Origin: Bacteroidales bacterium
GTDB taxonomy: Bacteria > Bacteroidota > Bacteroidia > Bacteroidales > GCA-2748055
Reading direction: 5' to 3'
DNA length: 64,000 bases
Assembly (NCBI GenBank): GCA_029210585.1
Contig: JARGFP010000017.1
Span: forward strand, 37,256-101,255
This document shows positions 40,793 through 50,754 of this stretch, piece by piece. The notes under the pieces were generated by a model that saw only the letters and a list, made by a program, of their open reading frames with translations, had not been told where the DNA came from and made no database searches. A program made the position numbers and the translations under genes. Positions within the stretch are counted from its first letter, which is position 1. Each line of letters begins with the position of its first letter.

Positions 40793-41584
40793 TTATCGGA
40801 CCGACCGGGTCCGGCCCCCGTCCACGAAAAAGGTTTCCCCGGTCACATACGAGGCAGCATCTGACAACAGGAAGGTGGCTGCCTTGCCAAATTCATCCGG
40901 ATCGCCGTACCTGCCCATGGGAATGTTGCTGTAATTGATGTTTTGTACCTCTTCCACGGTCATCCGCCATTCACGCGAGTTGATCAGGTCCAGCGATTTC
41001 AGCCGCTCGGTACCGAACAGGCCCGGAACCAGGTTATTGATACGAATCCCCTGTCGTGCAAGGTCGAAGGAAAGGCTTTTTAACAGGCTTGAAACACCCG
41101 ATCTCATGACATTTGAAAGTAACAGGTTGTCAATGGGTTCCTTTATACTAACTGAAGTAACAGTTAAAATGGATCCGCTTTTTTGTTTCCGCATCTGGGG
41201 CAGGACCTGCCGGATCATGCGCACCGTCCCCATCAGGGTGAGTTCAAAGCCTGCAACCCATTTCGAGTCGTCCAGATCGTCAAATCTTCCGGCGGGGGGA
41301 CCGCCTGCATTCACGACCAATCCATCGATCCGTCCGAATTTCTCCATCGTGTTCTTTGTCCATGCTTCAATGGTAAACGGATCGGTAATGTCCATTACAG
41401 AAGGAAAAATCTCTGCATCACTCTCCTTCCGGATTTCCGTGGCGGCTTGTTCAATATGTTTTACATTGCGGCTTGCAATGGAAAGTTTCGCACCTTCTTT
41501 TGCCAGGTTGCGGGCAATGGCAAATCCCAGCCCCGAGCTCGAGGCCGCCACCATCATCACTTTATCTTTTAATCCAAGGTCCAT
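40793..41584 (-). CDS. Short-chain dehydrogenase/reductase
   Basis: AASSSGLGFAIA, NAGGPPAGRF, YVTGETFFVDGG. Confidence 0.93.
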   Translation of the reverse strand: MDLGLKDKVMMVAASSSGLGFAIARNLAKEGAKLSIASRNVKHIEQAATEIRKESDAEIFPSVMDITDPFTIEAWTKNTMEKFGRIDGLVVNAGGPPAGRFDDLDDSKWVAGFELTLMGTVRMIRQVLPQMRKQKSGSILTVTSVSIKEPIDNLLLSNVMRSGVSSLLKSLSFDLARQGIRINNLVPGLFGTERLKSLDLINSREWRMTVEEVQNINYSNIPMGRYGDPDEFGKAATFLLSDAASYVTGETFFVDGGRTRSVR

Positions 41585-41627
41585 AATTGTATCGAATAAG
41601 TTGACAAAAGTGTAACATTACAGCGTG

Positions 41628-42233
41628 TCAATTGTTTTTCTTTTTTCCCACAAACTGAAGCACAACCGCCTCCCCCTGGTGGAAGGATCCCTCGTCAAGC
41701 GGCCGTACCAGTTGATTGAGTAAGGCCACCTCCAGGGATCCGAAATCTTCACGCACTTCCGCTTCATCCACCAGGAAATCGACATTGCCGGGACCGCCGG
41801 TGTTGCGGTGCACCTGTTCCTTGTGAAATTTTTCCATAATAAGGGTGCCGCCTGGGGCCAGCATGGTCAGTAACCGTGCATGAAATTCCCTCCGCATCTC
41901 AGCGGGCTGGTGGGTAAAGAACAGCCCGATGGCATCATACTGCACACCCTGGTTGTCAAATTCCAAGTAAGAGGCCAGGGTATACTGAATGGTTACGCCT
42001 GCCTCTCCGGCAAGTCTGTGTGCTTTGATTTGTCCGGCATCACTCACATCAAACGCGTGTACTTCCCAGCCCAGTGATGCAGCAAAAACCGCATTTCTTC
42101 CTTCTCCTTCCCCGGGGAGCAGGATCTTCCCGGGCTTCAGTTGCAGTAACTGCTCCCGGAAAAACGTGTTGGGCTCCCTGCCATATACATACGCTTCAGT
42201 GCTGTATCGCTCGTTCCAGAATTCTTTCATCAT
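41628..42233 (-). CDS. Class I SAM-dependent methyltransferase
   Basis: FWNERYSTEAYVYGREPNTFF, ILLPGEGEGRNAVFAASLGWEVHAFDVS. Confidence 0.9.
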   Translation of the reverse strand: MMKEFWNERYSTEAYVYGREPNTFFREQLLQLKPGKILLPGEGEGRNAVFAASLGWEVHAFDVSDAGQIKAHRLAGEAGVTIQYTLASYLEFDNQGVQYDAIGLFFTHQPAEMRREFHARLLTMLAPGGTLIMEKFHKEQVHRNTGGPGNVDFLVDEAEVREDFGSLEVALLNQLVRPLDEGSFHQGEAVVLQFVGKKKNN

Positions 42234-42464
42234 TATATATTTAATTTATAGACTGAGGTGCATTCACCCTACTTCACCGAAAGCTTCTTGCTTTTAAAAA
42301 ATGCTCCGCCTGTTCCAGTCACTCTTCTCATATTTAAATAACCACCAGCAGTGTATTTTGTTAGATATCAATCAGAGGAGGGACATACTTTCTTCCTTTC
42401 GATCTGAATCTCACGGGGAAAATGATTTTTTCGAAGTACAGTACGCCAAAACCAACAGGATATA

Positions 42465-42505
42465 TAAAGAAAAAAAGCCCGGCAAAAAATGCCGGGCCGG
42501 GGGTT
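42465..42505 (-). terminator. Rho-independent terminator, minus strand
   Basis: Minus strand GCCCGGCATTTTTTGCCGGGCTTTTTTTC. Confidence 0.85.
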
Positions 42506-42798
42506 TGACCATTTAGCAGGTCTGCATGGATAAGGAGGTATTGTGAGAACACATACGGTTTCTGTATCTGTTCAAAGGCAAATGTAGCGTATGGAATCTG
42601 AAAGAATGTGAAGACAATCTTAAGCTTAGGTAAAGAAATAGCTACAATCAAAAAACAATGGCTACCAGGCTGGTCTGAATTTTTAAAAAAGGAAGATAGA
42701 CGGTCGGCCTCATTAATGGTAATCGACGTCCTGGCCTCGCCGGCCGGTACTCCCGGTACCTGCCGGGCACTGCGCAAAAGCATGCATTTTCTTCCGGA

Positions 42799-44004
42799 CT
42801 AATTATCACCTTCCAACTTGGAAATCACCACTGCTCCCACGCTGTCACTAAAGACATTCACCGTGGTGCGGAACATATCCAGGATCCGGTCCACGGCCAG
42901 AATGATACCGATCCCTTCCAGCGGCAGGCCCACGGCATTCAGAATGATCGACATCATCACCAGTCCGCTCATGGGGATGGAGGCAGCCCCGATGGATGCC
43001 AGGATGGCGGTGATCACGATGATCCCGTTCTGCGCCAGGGTGAGATCAAATCCGTATACCTGTGCAATGAAGATCGTGGCCACACACTCATACAAAGCCG
43101 TTCCATCCATGTTGACGGTGGCCCCGATCGGCAGTACAAACCCGGCAGCTTTCTCCGAGGCGCCGCTATGTTCGGTCACCGCTTTCATGGTAAAAGGCAG
43201 GGTCACAATGGTGGAGCAGGTGGAAAAGGCAGTGAGCAGGGCGGTGACCATGCCCCGGTAATGTGTTGCCGGACTGGTTTTTCCCACGAATTTTAATATC
43301 AGGGGCAGTGTGACCAGGAAATGAATGGATAGTCCGGCCAGCACAATCAGGAAATATTTTCCCAGCGGGACAAAGGCATCAAAACCGGTTTCTGCCACAA
43401 TGATGGCAACGATGCCGAATACACCAACCGGGGCGGTCCATATCACGAAAAGGGTCAGCTTCATCATCGATTCAAATCCTGCCTGGAAGAAGTCCCCCAG
43501 CAGCACGCGCTTCTTTTCCTGCAATTGGGTGACGAAAAAGCCGAACAGGATGGAGAAAAAAATCACCGGGAGCACATCTCCGCGGGCCATGGCTGCAAAT
43601 ACATTTTCAGGAATGATGTCGAGGATCAGCTCGCCGATTCCCTTTTCCACCACCCCGATGGTGTCCGGATCCGCCTCCAGTCCGAGGTTGACCCCTACTC
43701 CCGGCTTGAAAATATTTACCAGCACCTGGCCGGTCAGGATCGCAAGCAGGCTGGTGGAAAGGTAATAGGTGATGGTGCGCAGGGTGATCCGGCCCAGTCC
43801 GCGCGATGAACCAACTTTCACCACCGCGCTGACAATGGAGGTGATCACGAGCGGGAGAATGGCCATTTTCAGCAGCCTCAGGAAAAGTTCCTTCATGGGT
43901 GTGGCCCAGGGCACAATGGATTCACCCGCCAGCCACCCGGCCAGGATGCCGAGGAAAAACCCCGCGAAGACCAGGACCGTTAATGTGTATTTCCCGCGTT
44001 TCAT
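42799..44004 (-). CDS. Dicarboxylate/amino acid:cation symporter (DAACS family)
   Basis: [44 protein letters not shown]. Confidence 0.94.
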   Translation of the reverse strand: [401 protein letters not shown]

Positions 44005-44109
44005 CGAAAAACATTCAAATAAGCAAACATCGGGTGATTCTCCAAATGAAAAGGTACTTTTCTCCCCGGAATGTGTTTTTCTGCTGCTCCTTTCTCCTAC
44101 GAAATTGCG

Positions 44110-44190
44110 TTTTTCTGCTGCTCATGAAAGCGCTATTCCTTAAAGTACCCGGCCGTTCCATTGTTGTATATTTTCCGGAAACGGCTTTTA
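44110..44190. repeat. Imperfect direct repeat, copy A, upstream of mutS
   Basis: TTTTTCTGCTGCTCATGAAAGCGC...CCGTTCCATTGTTGTATATTTTCCGGAAACGGCTTTTA. Confidence 0.75.
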
Positions 44191-44219
44191 CCTGGTTATT
44201 GCTGCGTTTCAACGCATGT

Positions 44220-44299
44220 CATTTCTACTGCTCCTGAATGCCCCTTTCCGTAAAAGACCAGCCATTCCATTGTTCTTTTTTTCCGGAAACGGCTTTTCT
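44220..44299. repeat. Imperfect direct repeat, copy B, upstream of mutS
   Basis: CATTTCTACTGCTCCTGAATGCCC...CCATTCCATTGTTCTTTTTTTCCGGAAACGGCTTTTCT. Confidence 0.75.
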
Positions 44300-44370
44300 T
44301 TCAAAATAACTTCCTGTCACTTCGCAAATCCCGTTCAATCCGTTATTTTTGAGATACAAATTTTTGGGAA

Positions 44371-47019
44371 TTGTCTGACACTGCAAAACATATCGTCGAA
44401 ACGCCCCTGATGAAGCAATACAACACCATCAAGGCGAAACACCCGGATGCGATCCTGCTCTTTCGTGTAGGGGATTTCTATGAAACATTCGGCGAAGATG
44501 CCATCCGTACGGCCGACATCCTGGGGATCACCCTTACACGCCGTGCCAACGGCGCCGCATCCTTTGTCGAACTGGCCGGCTTCCCGCACCATGCGCTCGA
44601 CACATATCTCCCCCGGTTGGTCAGGGCCGGACAACGGGTGGCCATCTGCGAGCAACTGGAGGATCCCAAAATGACCAAGAAAATCGTCAAGCGCGGAATC
44701 ACCGAACTGGTGACCCCCGGGGTGACGACCAACGAAAATGTGCTGGAGCATAAAGAAAATAACTTCCTGGCCGGTCTGTATATCGACAGCAACATGGCAG
44801 GGATCTCCTTTTTGGATATTTCCACAGGTGAGTTCCTCACGGCGGAAGGGAATTTTGAATACATCGACAAGCTGATCAGCAGCTTTGCACCCAAGGAAAT
44901 CCTGATCCAGCGAAGTCAAAATGCCTTCTTTGGCGAAAAATTCGGGACCGGGTATTACACCTACCCCATGGAGGACTGGGTGTTTACCGAGGACAATGCA
45001 CAGGATAAATTGCTGAAGCACTTCAAGACAAAGAACCTGAAGGGATTCGGGGTGCACCGCCTGAGGCACGGGATAATCGCCAGCGGGGCGGTGTTGCAGT
45101 ACCTCGACCTTACCCAGCATACGCAGACCAGCCATATCACCAACCTTTCCCGGATCGAGGAGGACCACTATGTGTGGCTCGACCGGTTCACGATTCGCAA
45201 CCTGGAAATCTTCCAGGCGATGCACGACGGGGGGAAAACATTGCTGGAGGTGATGGACCGCACTGTTTCACCCATGGGATCCAGGTTGCTGAAACGCTAT
45301 CTGGCACTGCCGCTAAAGGATATCCTCCTGGTACGGGAGCGACATAAAATGGTGGATTTCTTCCTGGAGAACACGGAATTTTCAGAAGAGATCGGGGGAC
45401 ATATCCGCCAGATCGGCGACCTGGAACGGGTGATCTCCAAAGTGGCGGTTGGGAAGGTGACACCCCGGGAGATCGTCCATCTGAAAAATGCCCTGGCAGC
45501 CATCGATCCCATCAAGCAGGCATGCAAAAATTCCGGTCTCACCGCACTGAAACGAATTGCAGAACAGATCAACCCCTGCGCGTCGGTCAGGGAACGGATC
45601 GAAAAAGAGATTAATGAAGATCCGCCCAACCTGGTCAGCAAGGGGAACGTGATTGCAAAAGGAGTGTCGCCCGAACTCGATGAGCTGCGCCACATCATGC
45701 ATTCGGGCAAGGATTTCCTGAAGGAGATCCAGCACCGGGAGATCGAACGTACCGGCATTTCCAGTCTGAAAATCGCGTTTAACAATGTCTTCGGATACTA
45801 TATCGAGGTGCGGAATACCCACAAGGACAAGGTCCCGCCTGAGTGGATGCGCAAACAAACACTGGTAAATGCCGAAAGATACATCACGGAAGAGCTGAAG
45901 GAATACGAGGAGAAGATACTGGGGGCAGAAGAGAAAAGCCTCACGCTGGAGGCGGAAATCTTCAATAACCTGGTATTGAGCCTGGGAGAATACCTGCAGG
46001 CCATCCAGCTCAATGCTTCACTGATCGCACGCCTGGATGTGCTGCTGGCCTTCGCGACGATCGCGCGGGAAAACAACTATGTACAGCCGGAACTGAATGA
46101 CTCTACGGCCATCGATATCAAGGCGGGCCGCCATCCTGTGATTGAAAAGCAGCTACCGGTGGATGAAGAATATATCTCCAATGATGTCTACCTCGACAAT
46201 GATGCGCAGCAGGTGATCATCCTCACAGGTCCCAACATGTCGGGGAAATCTGCCCTGCTCCGGCAGGTGGCGCTGATCACCCTGATGGCGCAGGTGGGCA
46301 GCTTCGTGCCGGCAGCTTCGGCTAAGCTCGGCTGGATGGACAAGATCTTCACACGGGTAGGGGCCTCCGATAATATTTCGTTGGGGGAATCTACCTTTAT
46401 GGTTGAAATGCTGGAATCTGCCAGCATCCTGAACAACCTTTCCGACCGCAGCCTTGTCTTGTTGGATGAGATAGGCAGGGGAACAAGTACCTATGATGGC
46501 ATCTCCATCGCCTGGGCCATGGTGGAATATATCCATGAACATCCCAAGTGGAGGGCAAAGACATTGTTTGCCACGCACTATCATGAACTCAATGAGATGG
46601 AATCTTCCTTCGGAAGGGTGAAAAACTATAATGTTTCTATCAGGGAAATGGAAAACAGGGTGGTTTTCCTGCGCAAGCTGGTGCGTGGCGGCAGTGAACA
46701 CAGTTTCGGAATTCACGTTGCAGAGATGGCAGGTATGCCGAAAAGCGTGGTAAAGCGGGCCAACCAGATTTTAAAGGAACTGGAAGCCGGCAACCGGGAG
46801 GCAGCGGAGGGATCCGTAACCGGTGGACGCATCAGTAAACCCGTTGGAGAAATCGGGGGCAACCGGGAAGGCATGCAGATGAGCTTTTTTAATTTGGATG
46901 ACCCGGTGCTGAAACAGATACGCGATGAGATCGCCAATACGGATATTGATAACCTGACCCCGGTGGAGGCACTGAACAAACTGAATGATATCAAGCGCTT
47001 TATAGGGCTGAAGAAATAA
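44371..47019 (+). CDS. mutS: DNA mismatch repair protein MutS (TTG start)
   Basis: [31 protein letters not shown]-type Walker [23 protein letters not shown]. Confidence 0.97.
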   Translation: MSDTAKHIVETPLMKQYNTIKAKHPDAILLFRVGDFYETFGEDAIRTADILGITLTRRANGAASFVELAGFPHHALDTYLPRLVRAGQRVAICEQLEDPKMTKKIVKRGITELVTPGVTTNENVLEHKENNFLAGLYIDSNMAGISFLDISTGEFLTAEGNFEYIDKLISSFAPKEILIQRSQNAFFGEKFGTGYYTYPMEDWVFTEDNAQDKLLKHFKTKNLKGFGVHRLRHGIIASGAVLQYLDLTQHTQTSHITNLSRIEEDHYVWLDRFTIRNLEIFQAMHDGGKTLLEVMDRTVSPMGSRLLKRYLALPLKDILLVRERHKMVDFFLENTEFSEEIGGHIRQIGDLERVISKVAVGKVTPREIVHLKNALAAIDPIKQACKNSGLTALKRIAEQINPCASVRERIEKEINEDPPNLVSKGNVIAKGVSPELDELRHIMHSGKDFLKEIQHREIERTGISSLKIAFNNVFGYYIEVRNTHKDKVPPEWMRKQTLVNAERYITEELKEYEEKILGAEEKSLTLEAEIFNNLVLSLGEYLQAIQLNASLIARLDVLLAFATIARENNYVQPELNDSTAIDIKAGRHPVIEKQLPVDEEYISNDVYLDNDAQQVIILTGPNMSGKSALLRQVALITLMAQVGSFVPAASAKLGWMDKIFTRVGASDNISLGESTFMVEMLESASILNNLSDRSLVLLDEIGRGTSTYDGISIAWAMVEYIHEHPKWRAKTLFATHYHELNEMESSFGRVKNYNVSIREMENRVVFLRKLVRGGSEHSFGIHVAEMAGMPKSVVKRANQILKELEAGNREAAEGSVTGGRISKPVGEIGGNREGMQMSFFNLDDPVLKQIRDEIANTDIDNLTPVEALNKLNDIKRFIGLKK

Positions 47020-47112
47020 GGAGCGATAATAAAAAAACGATCATCGAACGAACGGCATCAAAAGCTTTCTGAAAAGCAGGAACAAAATCAGAAGGGTTGT
47101 CGTATCAGTAAA

Positions 47113-47139
47113 CGGGCATTGAAGTGATTGAAATGCCCG
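47113..47139. other. Hairpin in 5' region of GH5 gene
   Basis: CGGGCATT-GAAGTGATTGA-AATGCCCG, 8-bp perfect arms, no U tract. Confidence 0.5.
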
Positions 47140-47198
47140 GGAGGACAGGAAAGCCAGGAAAGAAAAGCCATAACTACGAACTACTACTATTGATTGCC

Positions 47199-49736
47199 AT
47201 GAAAAAACAACTACTACTGAGCGTAATGCTGGGCGTGAGCCTGGTTGTTGTGGGACAAACCCGGGCCCACGAGATCAACGAACGACTGGGCCGCGGAGTG
47301 AACCTGGGGAACAGCTTCGAGGCACCACGTGACCAGAGCTGGGGCGTGGAGGTCGAAGCAGAAGACCTGGAGAATATTGCCGAACATGGATTTTCTCATG
47401 TGCGGATCCCTGTTCGCTGGAACGATTGGGCCTCCACTTCCCCGCCATATACGATTGAGACTGAATTCATGGATACCATCAGGAAAGTGGTGGATGCTGC
47501 ACTGGAGAACAAGCTGCATGCCATGGTCAATATCCACCATTACGACGATTTCAATGACAATCCCGATGGCACCCATTTGACAAGGTTCCTCGCCATCTGG
47601 AAGCAGATCTCAGAGGCATTCAGCGATTACCCCGACAGCCTGCTGTTTGAATTCCTGAATGAGCCGCACCAGACCATGGATGCGGCACACTGGAACCCGA
47701 TTTTCAAACGTGTGCTGGACACCGTGCGGGTTGACAATCCCACGCGGATCTGCGTGGTGGGTCCGCCCGACTGGAACAATGTAAACAGCGTGGATAAACT
47801 GGTGTGGACGACGGATACCAACATGATCCTGACGGTACACTATTACAATCCTTTTCAGTTTACCCACCAGGGAGCCAGCTGGGTGGGCGACCAGTCACAA
47901 AACTGGCTGGGTACCACGTGGGACAGCACGGCGGCACAACGACAGGCAGTGATCAATGATTTTGCAAAGGTCAGGGCGTTTTCTGAACAACACAATGTAC
48001 CGGTACATGTGGGGGAATTCGGTGCCTACTCGGCTGCTGACAAGGATTCACGGGCCAAGTGGACCGCCTATTGTGCCCGCACTTTTGAATCCTTCGGATT
48101 CAGCTGGGCCTACTGGGAATACCAGGCTGGTTTTGGTGTGTACGATCCTGCGCTTGATATGTGGCGCAATTTTTTGCTGAATGCACTCACGGAACAGATC
48201 GATCCCAACTCCGTTCTTCCGGAACCCTGGGAGATCAGGAACGGTAGTTTTACCAATGGCATGACCGGCTGGGGGCTGAATGTCCAGGGAGAGGCCGTGG
48301 CTGCCAGTGAAGAGGTTGGAGAAACCGCAGTGATCAATGTAACTGCCAGTGACGGCACCGACTGGCACGTGCAGCTGGCCCAGGGCGGGCTCAGGCTGAT
48401 CCAGGGCGGAGAGTACAGGCTCAGTTTTGATGCCTGGGCCGTTGATCCCGGGAAACAGGTTACGGCCTACCTGGGCCAGAGTGTTTCGCCATATGCTGCC
48501 TATTCAGGTTTTGAGACATTCACGCTTTCCACCACCACAGCAAGAAACAGTTTCACCTTTACCATGAACGATCCTTCTGACCCCAATGCACGCGTTGTTT
48601 TCAACCTGGGCCATGCTGCGGGATTACTTTACCTTGACAGCATCGTGCTGGAACAACTGTTTGTGCCGGTCCTTGTGGAGGACCTGGAAATCCTTCCCAA
48701 CCCGGCGGCAATCGCAGAAAAGGATGGAAGTGTGCAGTTGTCTGTGAACGTTATTCCTGAGAATGCAGACAACCAGGAGGTCACCTGGGAAGTAGTTACC
48801 GGCGGGACCCTGGCCACCATCTCTTCCGAAGGGCTGCTCACTGCCACCGGCACGGGGGACGGTATCGTGAAAGTGCGTGTTACCGCAGCTGACGGATCAG
48901 GCACTATTGCAGAACTGATCCTTGAAGTGACCAACCAGCTGCTGGTGGAATCGGTGAGCCTCAATCCCACCAAAACGGTGATCGACACCTATAAGGGTGC
49001 TGCCCGTATCTTTTTCGAAGTGCTTCCTGCAAATGCCTCTGACAAAACACTCTACTGGGAGATGATCCAGGGTGGGGATATTGCTGAAGTATCGCAGGAG
49101 GGCATGGTGACAGCACTTGGGACGGCTGATGGCGAGATAATTATAAAGGCTTCATCGACAGACGGTTCAAATATTTCAGATCAGGTAACACTTACAGTTA
49201 CCAACCAGGTGTTGGCTGAAAGTGTGGCAATCACTGCCCCGGCTATAGTGATCGAAGAACCCGGGGGCACGTTGCAGTTCAGCACGACGGTGCTTCCTGA
49301 AAACACCTCCAGGAAAGCGATCGCCTGGACCCTTACGGAAGGAAAAACGCTGGCCACGATCGACCATTCCGGCCTGCTGACTGCTTCCGGAACCGACAAC
49401 GGCGAGGTGACCGTCAGGGGAGCCGTGAATGACGGTTCGGGGGTATTTGATGAAATGAATGTCACTCTCAGCAACCAGGGTACCGGGGTAAACGGAGTGG
49501 TGGTTGAGGCGCTGAAAGCCTGGGTGACCAACAATAGTCTGCACATAGCATTCCCCGGATCAGTCAGCCAGCAGCAACTCTCCCTGTTTTCCATCGACGG
49601 AAAAAAACTACTGGATAAAGTTATTCCGCCCTACACCGACCGGGTGCAGATCCATATGCACGCCTATAGCGAAGGGATCTACCTGCTGCGCATCGACGGA
49701 CCCTTCGGTGCCGAAGCCACCAGGGTGGTATTTTGA
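47199..49736 (+). CDS. Secreted glycoside hydrolase family 5 (endoglucanase-like) with CBM4/9-like module, three Ig-like (Big_2) repeats and T9SS C-terminal sorting domain
   Basis: GRGVNLGNSFEAP, HVRIPVRWNDW, FEFLNEPHQ (acid/base), HVGEFGAYS (nucleophile); Ig units each ending VTNQ/LSNQ; C-term LSLFSIDGKKLLDK...GIYLLRIDG. Confidence 0.93.
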   Translation: MKKQLLLSVMLGVSLVVVGQTRAHEINERLGRGVNLGNSFEAPRDQSWGVEVEAEDLENIAEHGFSHVRIPVRWNDWASTSPPYTIETEFMDTIRKVVDAALENKLHAMVNIHHYDDFNDNPDGTHLTRFLAIWKQISEAFSDYPDSLLFEFLNEPHQTMDAAHWNPIFKRVLDTVRVDNPTRICVVGPPDWNNVNSVDKLVWTTDTNMILTVHYYNPFQFTHQGASWVGDQSQNWLGTTWDSTAAQRQAVINDFAKVRAFSEQHNVPVHVGEFGAYSAADKDSRAKWTAYCARTFESFGFSWAYWEYQAGFGVYDPALDMWRNFLLNALTEQIDPNSVLPEPWEIRNGSFTNGMTGWGLNVQGEAVAASEEVGETAVINVTASDGTDWHVQLAQGGLRLIQGGEYRLSFDAWAVDPGKQVTAYLGQSVSPYAAYSGFETFTLSTTTARNSFTFTMNDPSDPNARVVFNLGHAAGLLYLDSIVLEQLFVPVLVEDLEILPNPAAIAEKDGSVQLSVNVIPENADNQEVTWEVVTGGTLATISSEGLLTATGTGDGIVKVRVTAADGSGTIAELILEVTNQLLVESVSLNPTKTVIDTYKGAARIFFEVLPANASDKTLYWEMIQGGDIAEVSQEGMVTALGTADGEIIIKASSTDGSNISDQVTLTVTNQVLAESVAITAPAIVIEEPGGTLQFSTTVLPENTSRKAIAWTLTEGKTLATIDHSGLLTASGTDNGEVTVRGAVNDGSGVFDEMNVTLSNQGTGVNGVVVEALKAWVTNNSLHIAFPGSVSQQQLSLFSIDGKKLLDKVIPPYTDRVQIHMHAYSEGIYLLRIDGPFGAEATRVVF
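48675..49478 (+). repeat. Three tandem Ig-like (Big_2) coding repeats, 88/90/90 aa
   Basis: Units 48675-48938, 48939-49208, 49209-49478, each with SVxxxP...VLPxNAxxxxxxWxxxxG.xATIxxxGLLTAxGTxxGxVxVxxxxxDGS. Confidence 0.85.
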
Positions 49737-49833
49737 TTCAGCAAGTAGAGTCAAATTCCAGCTCAAAGAGAGCTTGAAATATGCATTGGTATTTTTGCTA
49801 ACCTTACTATAAGTTTCAAATTTAGGCCCAACA

Positions 49834-50751
49834 ATGAGGAAATTCATAGTACTGTCGCTGATTCTTCTTTCATCCTGTGTCAAGCTTGTCAGTGATGATT
49901 TCCCGGATTATGAATCTATCCCTTCGTTAAACTGTATTCTTGTTTCCTGGGATAGCCTGAGCCTGCAAATTTCCATGGCTGAAAAGATTAGTTCAGATGA
50001 TCTCTCCCTTGTTAATAATGCAAATGTGCAGGTGGAAAAAGGGGTTTCCGGAAATTTTACGCTTGACTTTCAGGGCAATGGGCTTTATACAACAAATAAG
50101 CTTATAGAATCTGGATCTCCTTATCATATTTCAGTCCTTATTCAGGGCTATCCTGAACTTGAAGCCTACGATTCTGTGCCTGCGCCTTGTGGTATTTCTA
50201 TTCTCAATCAGACGAATACTGCAAAAATAAATGAAGATGGATATTATATGCCGGGGATAGAGTTAGAATTTAAGGATGATCCCCTGGCACACGATTATTA
50301 TGAGATTATCATTTACAAAAGAACGGAAGATAATATGTTTCCAGCCCCTGCTTTTAACGAACAGAGCAAGATACTGTTAAATGAAGGATTTGAAGCCTAT
50401 TCCACAGAAAGTCTGGTATTTAGTGATGAGCTTATTGAGGAAGAACATGTCTATATGAATCTGATATATGGTGTTGATTATAGCTCCGGAGCGACGGGAG
50501 GTATAAGACATCAAACAATAAGAGAGCACACGGTAATTGCAGAATTAAGACATATCAGCAAAGAATACTATCTGTTTAAAAAGTCTGTGTATTTCTATGA
50601 GAATTCACGCTATGCAGATTTTATTGAAGGAACAGCAACGGTCTATCCAATCTATTCAAATGTTCAAAATGGACTTGGAATACTTGCATCCTACGCTTCA
50701 TCGTGTGATTCTGTTTTTGTAGAAGAAGAAATAATAATACTATCCAATTAA
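49834..50751 (+). CDS. DUF4249-like lipoprotein
   Basis: Lipobox LSSC; paired with downstream TonB receptor. Confidence 0.75.
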   Translation: MRKFIVLSLILLSSCVKLVSDDFPDYESIPSLNCILVSWDSLSLQISMAEKISSDDLSLVNNANVQVEKGVSGNFTLDFQGNGLYTTNKLIESGSPYHISVLIQGYPELEAYDSVPAPCGISILNQTNTAKINEDGYYMPGIELEFKDDPLAHDYYEIIIYKRTEDNMFPAPAFNEQSKILLNEGFEAYSTESLVFSDELIEEEHVYMNLIYGVDYSSGATGGIRHQTIREHTVIAELRHISKEYYLFKKSVYFYENSRYADFIEGTATVYPIYSNVQNGLGILASYASSCDSVFVEEEIIILSN

Positions 50752-50754
50752 CTA

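Noticed and set aside
42361-42783. 140-aa minus-strand ORF between methyltransferase and symporter
   Set aside because: Contains the terminator hairpin and has no recognisable domain; more likely non-coding
44335-45225. 296-aa minus-strand ORF opposite mutS
   Set aside because: Shadow ORF of conserved mutS
48675-49478. Tandem repeats considered as a recent DNA duplication
   Set aside because: Similarity is at protein level (Ig-like fold) and not at nucleotide level, typical of Big_2 domain arrays
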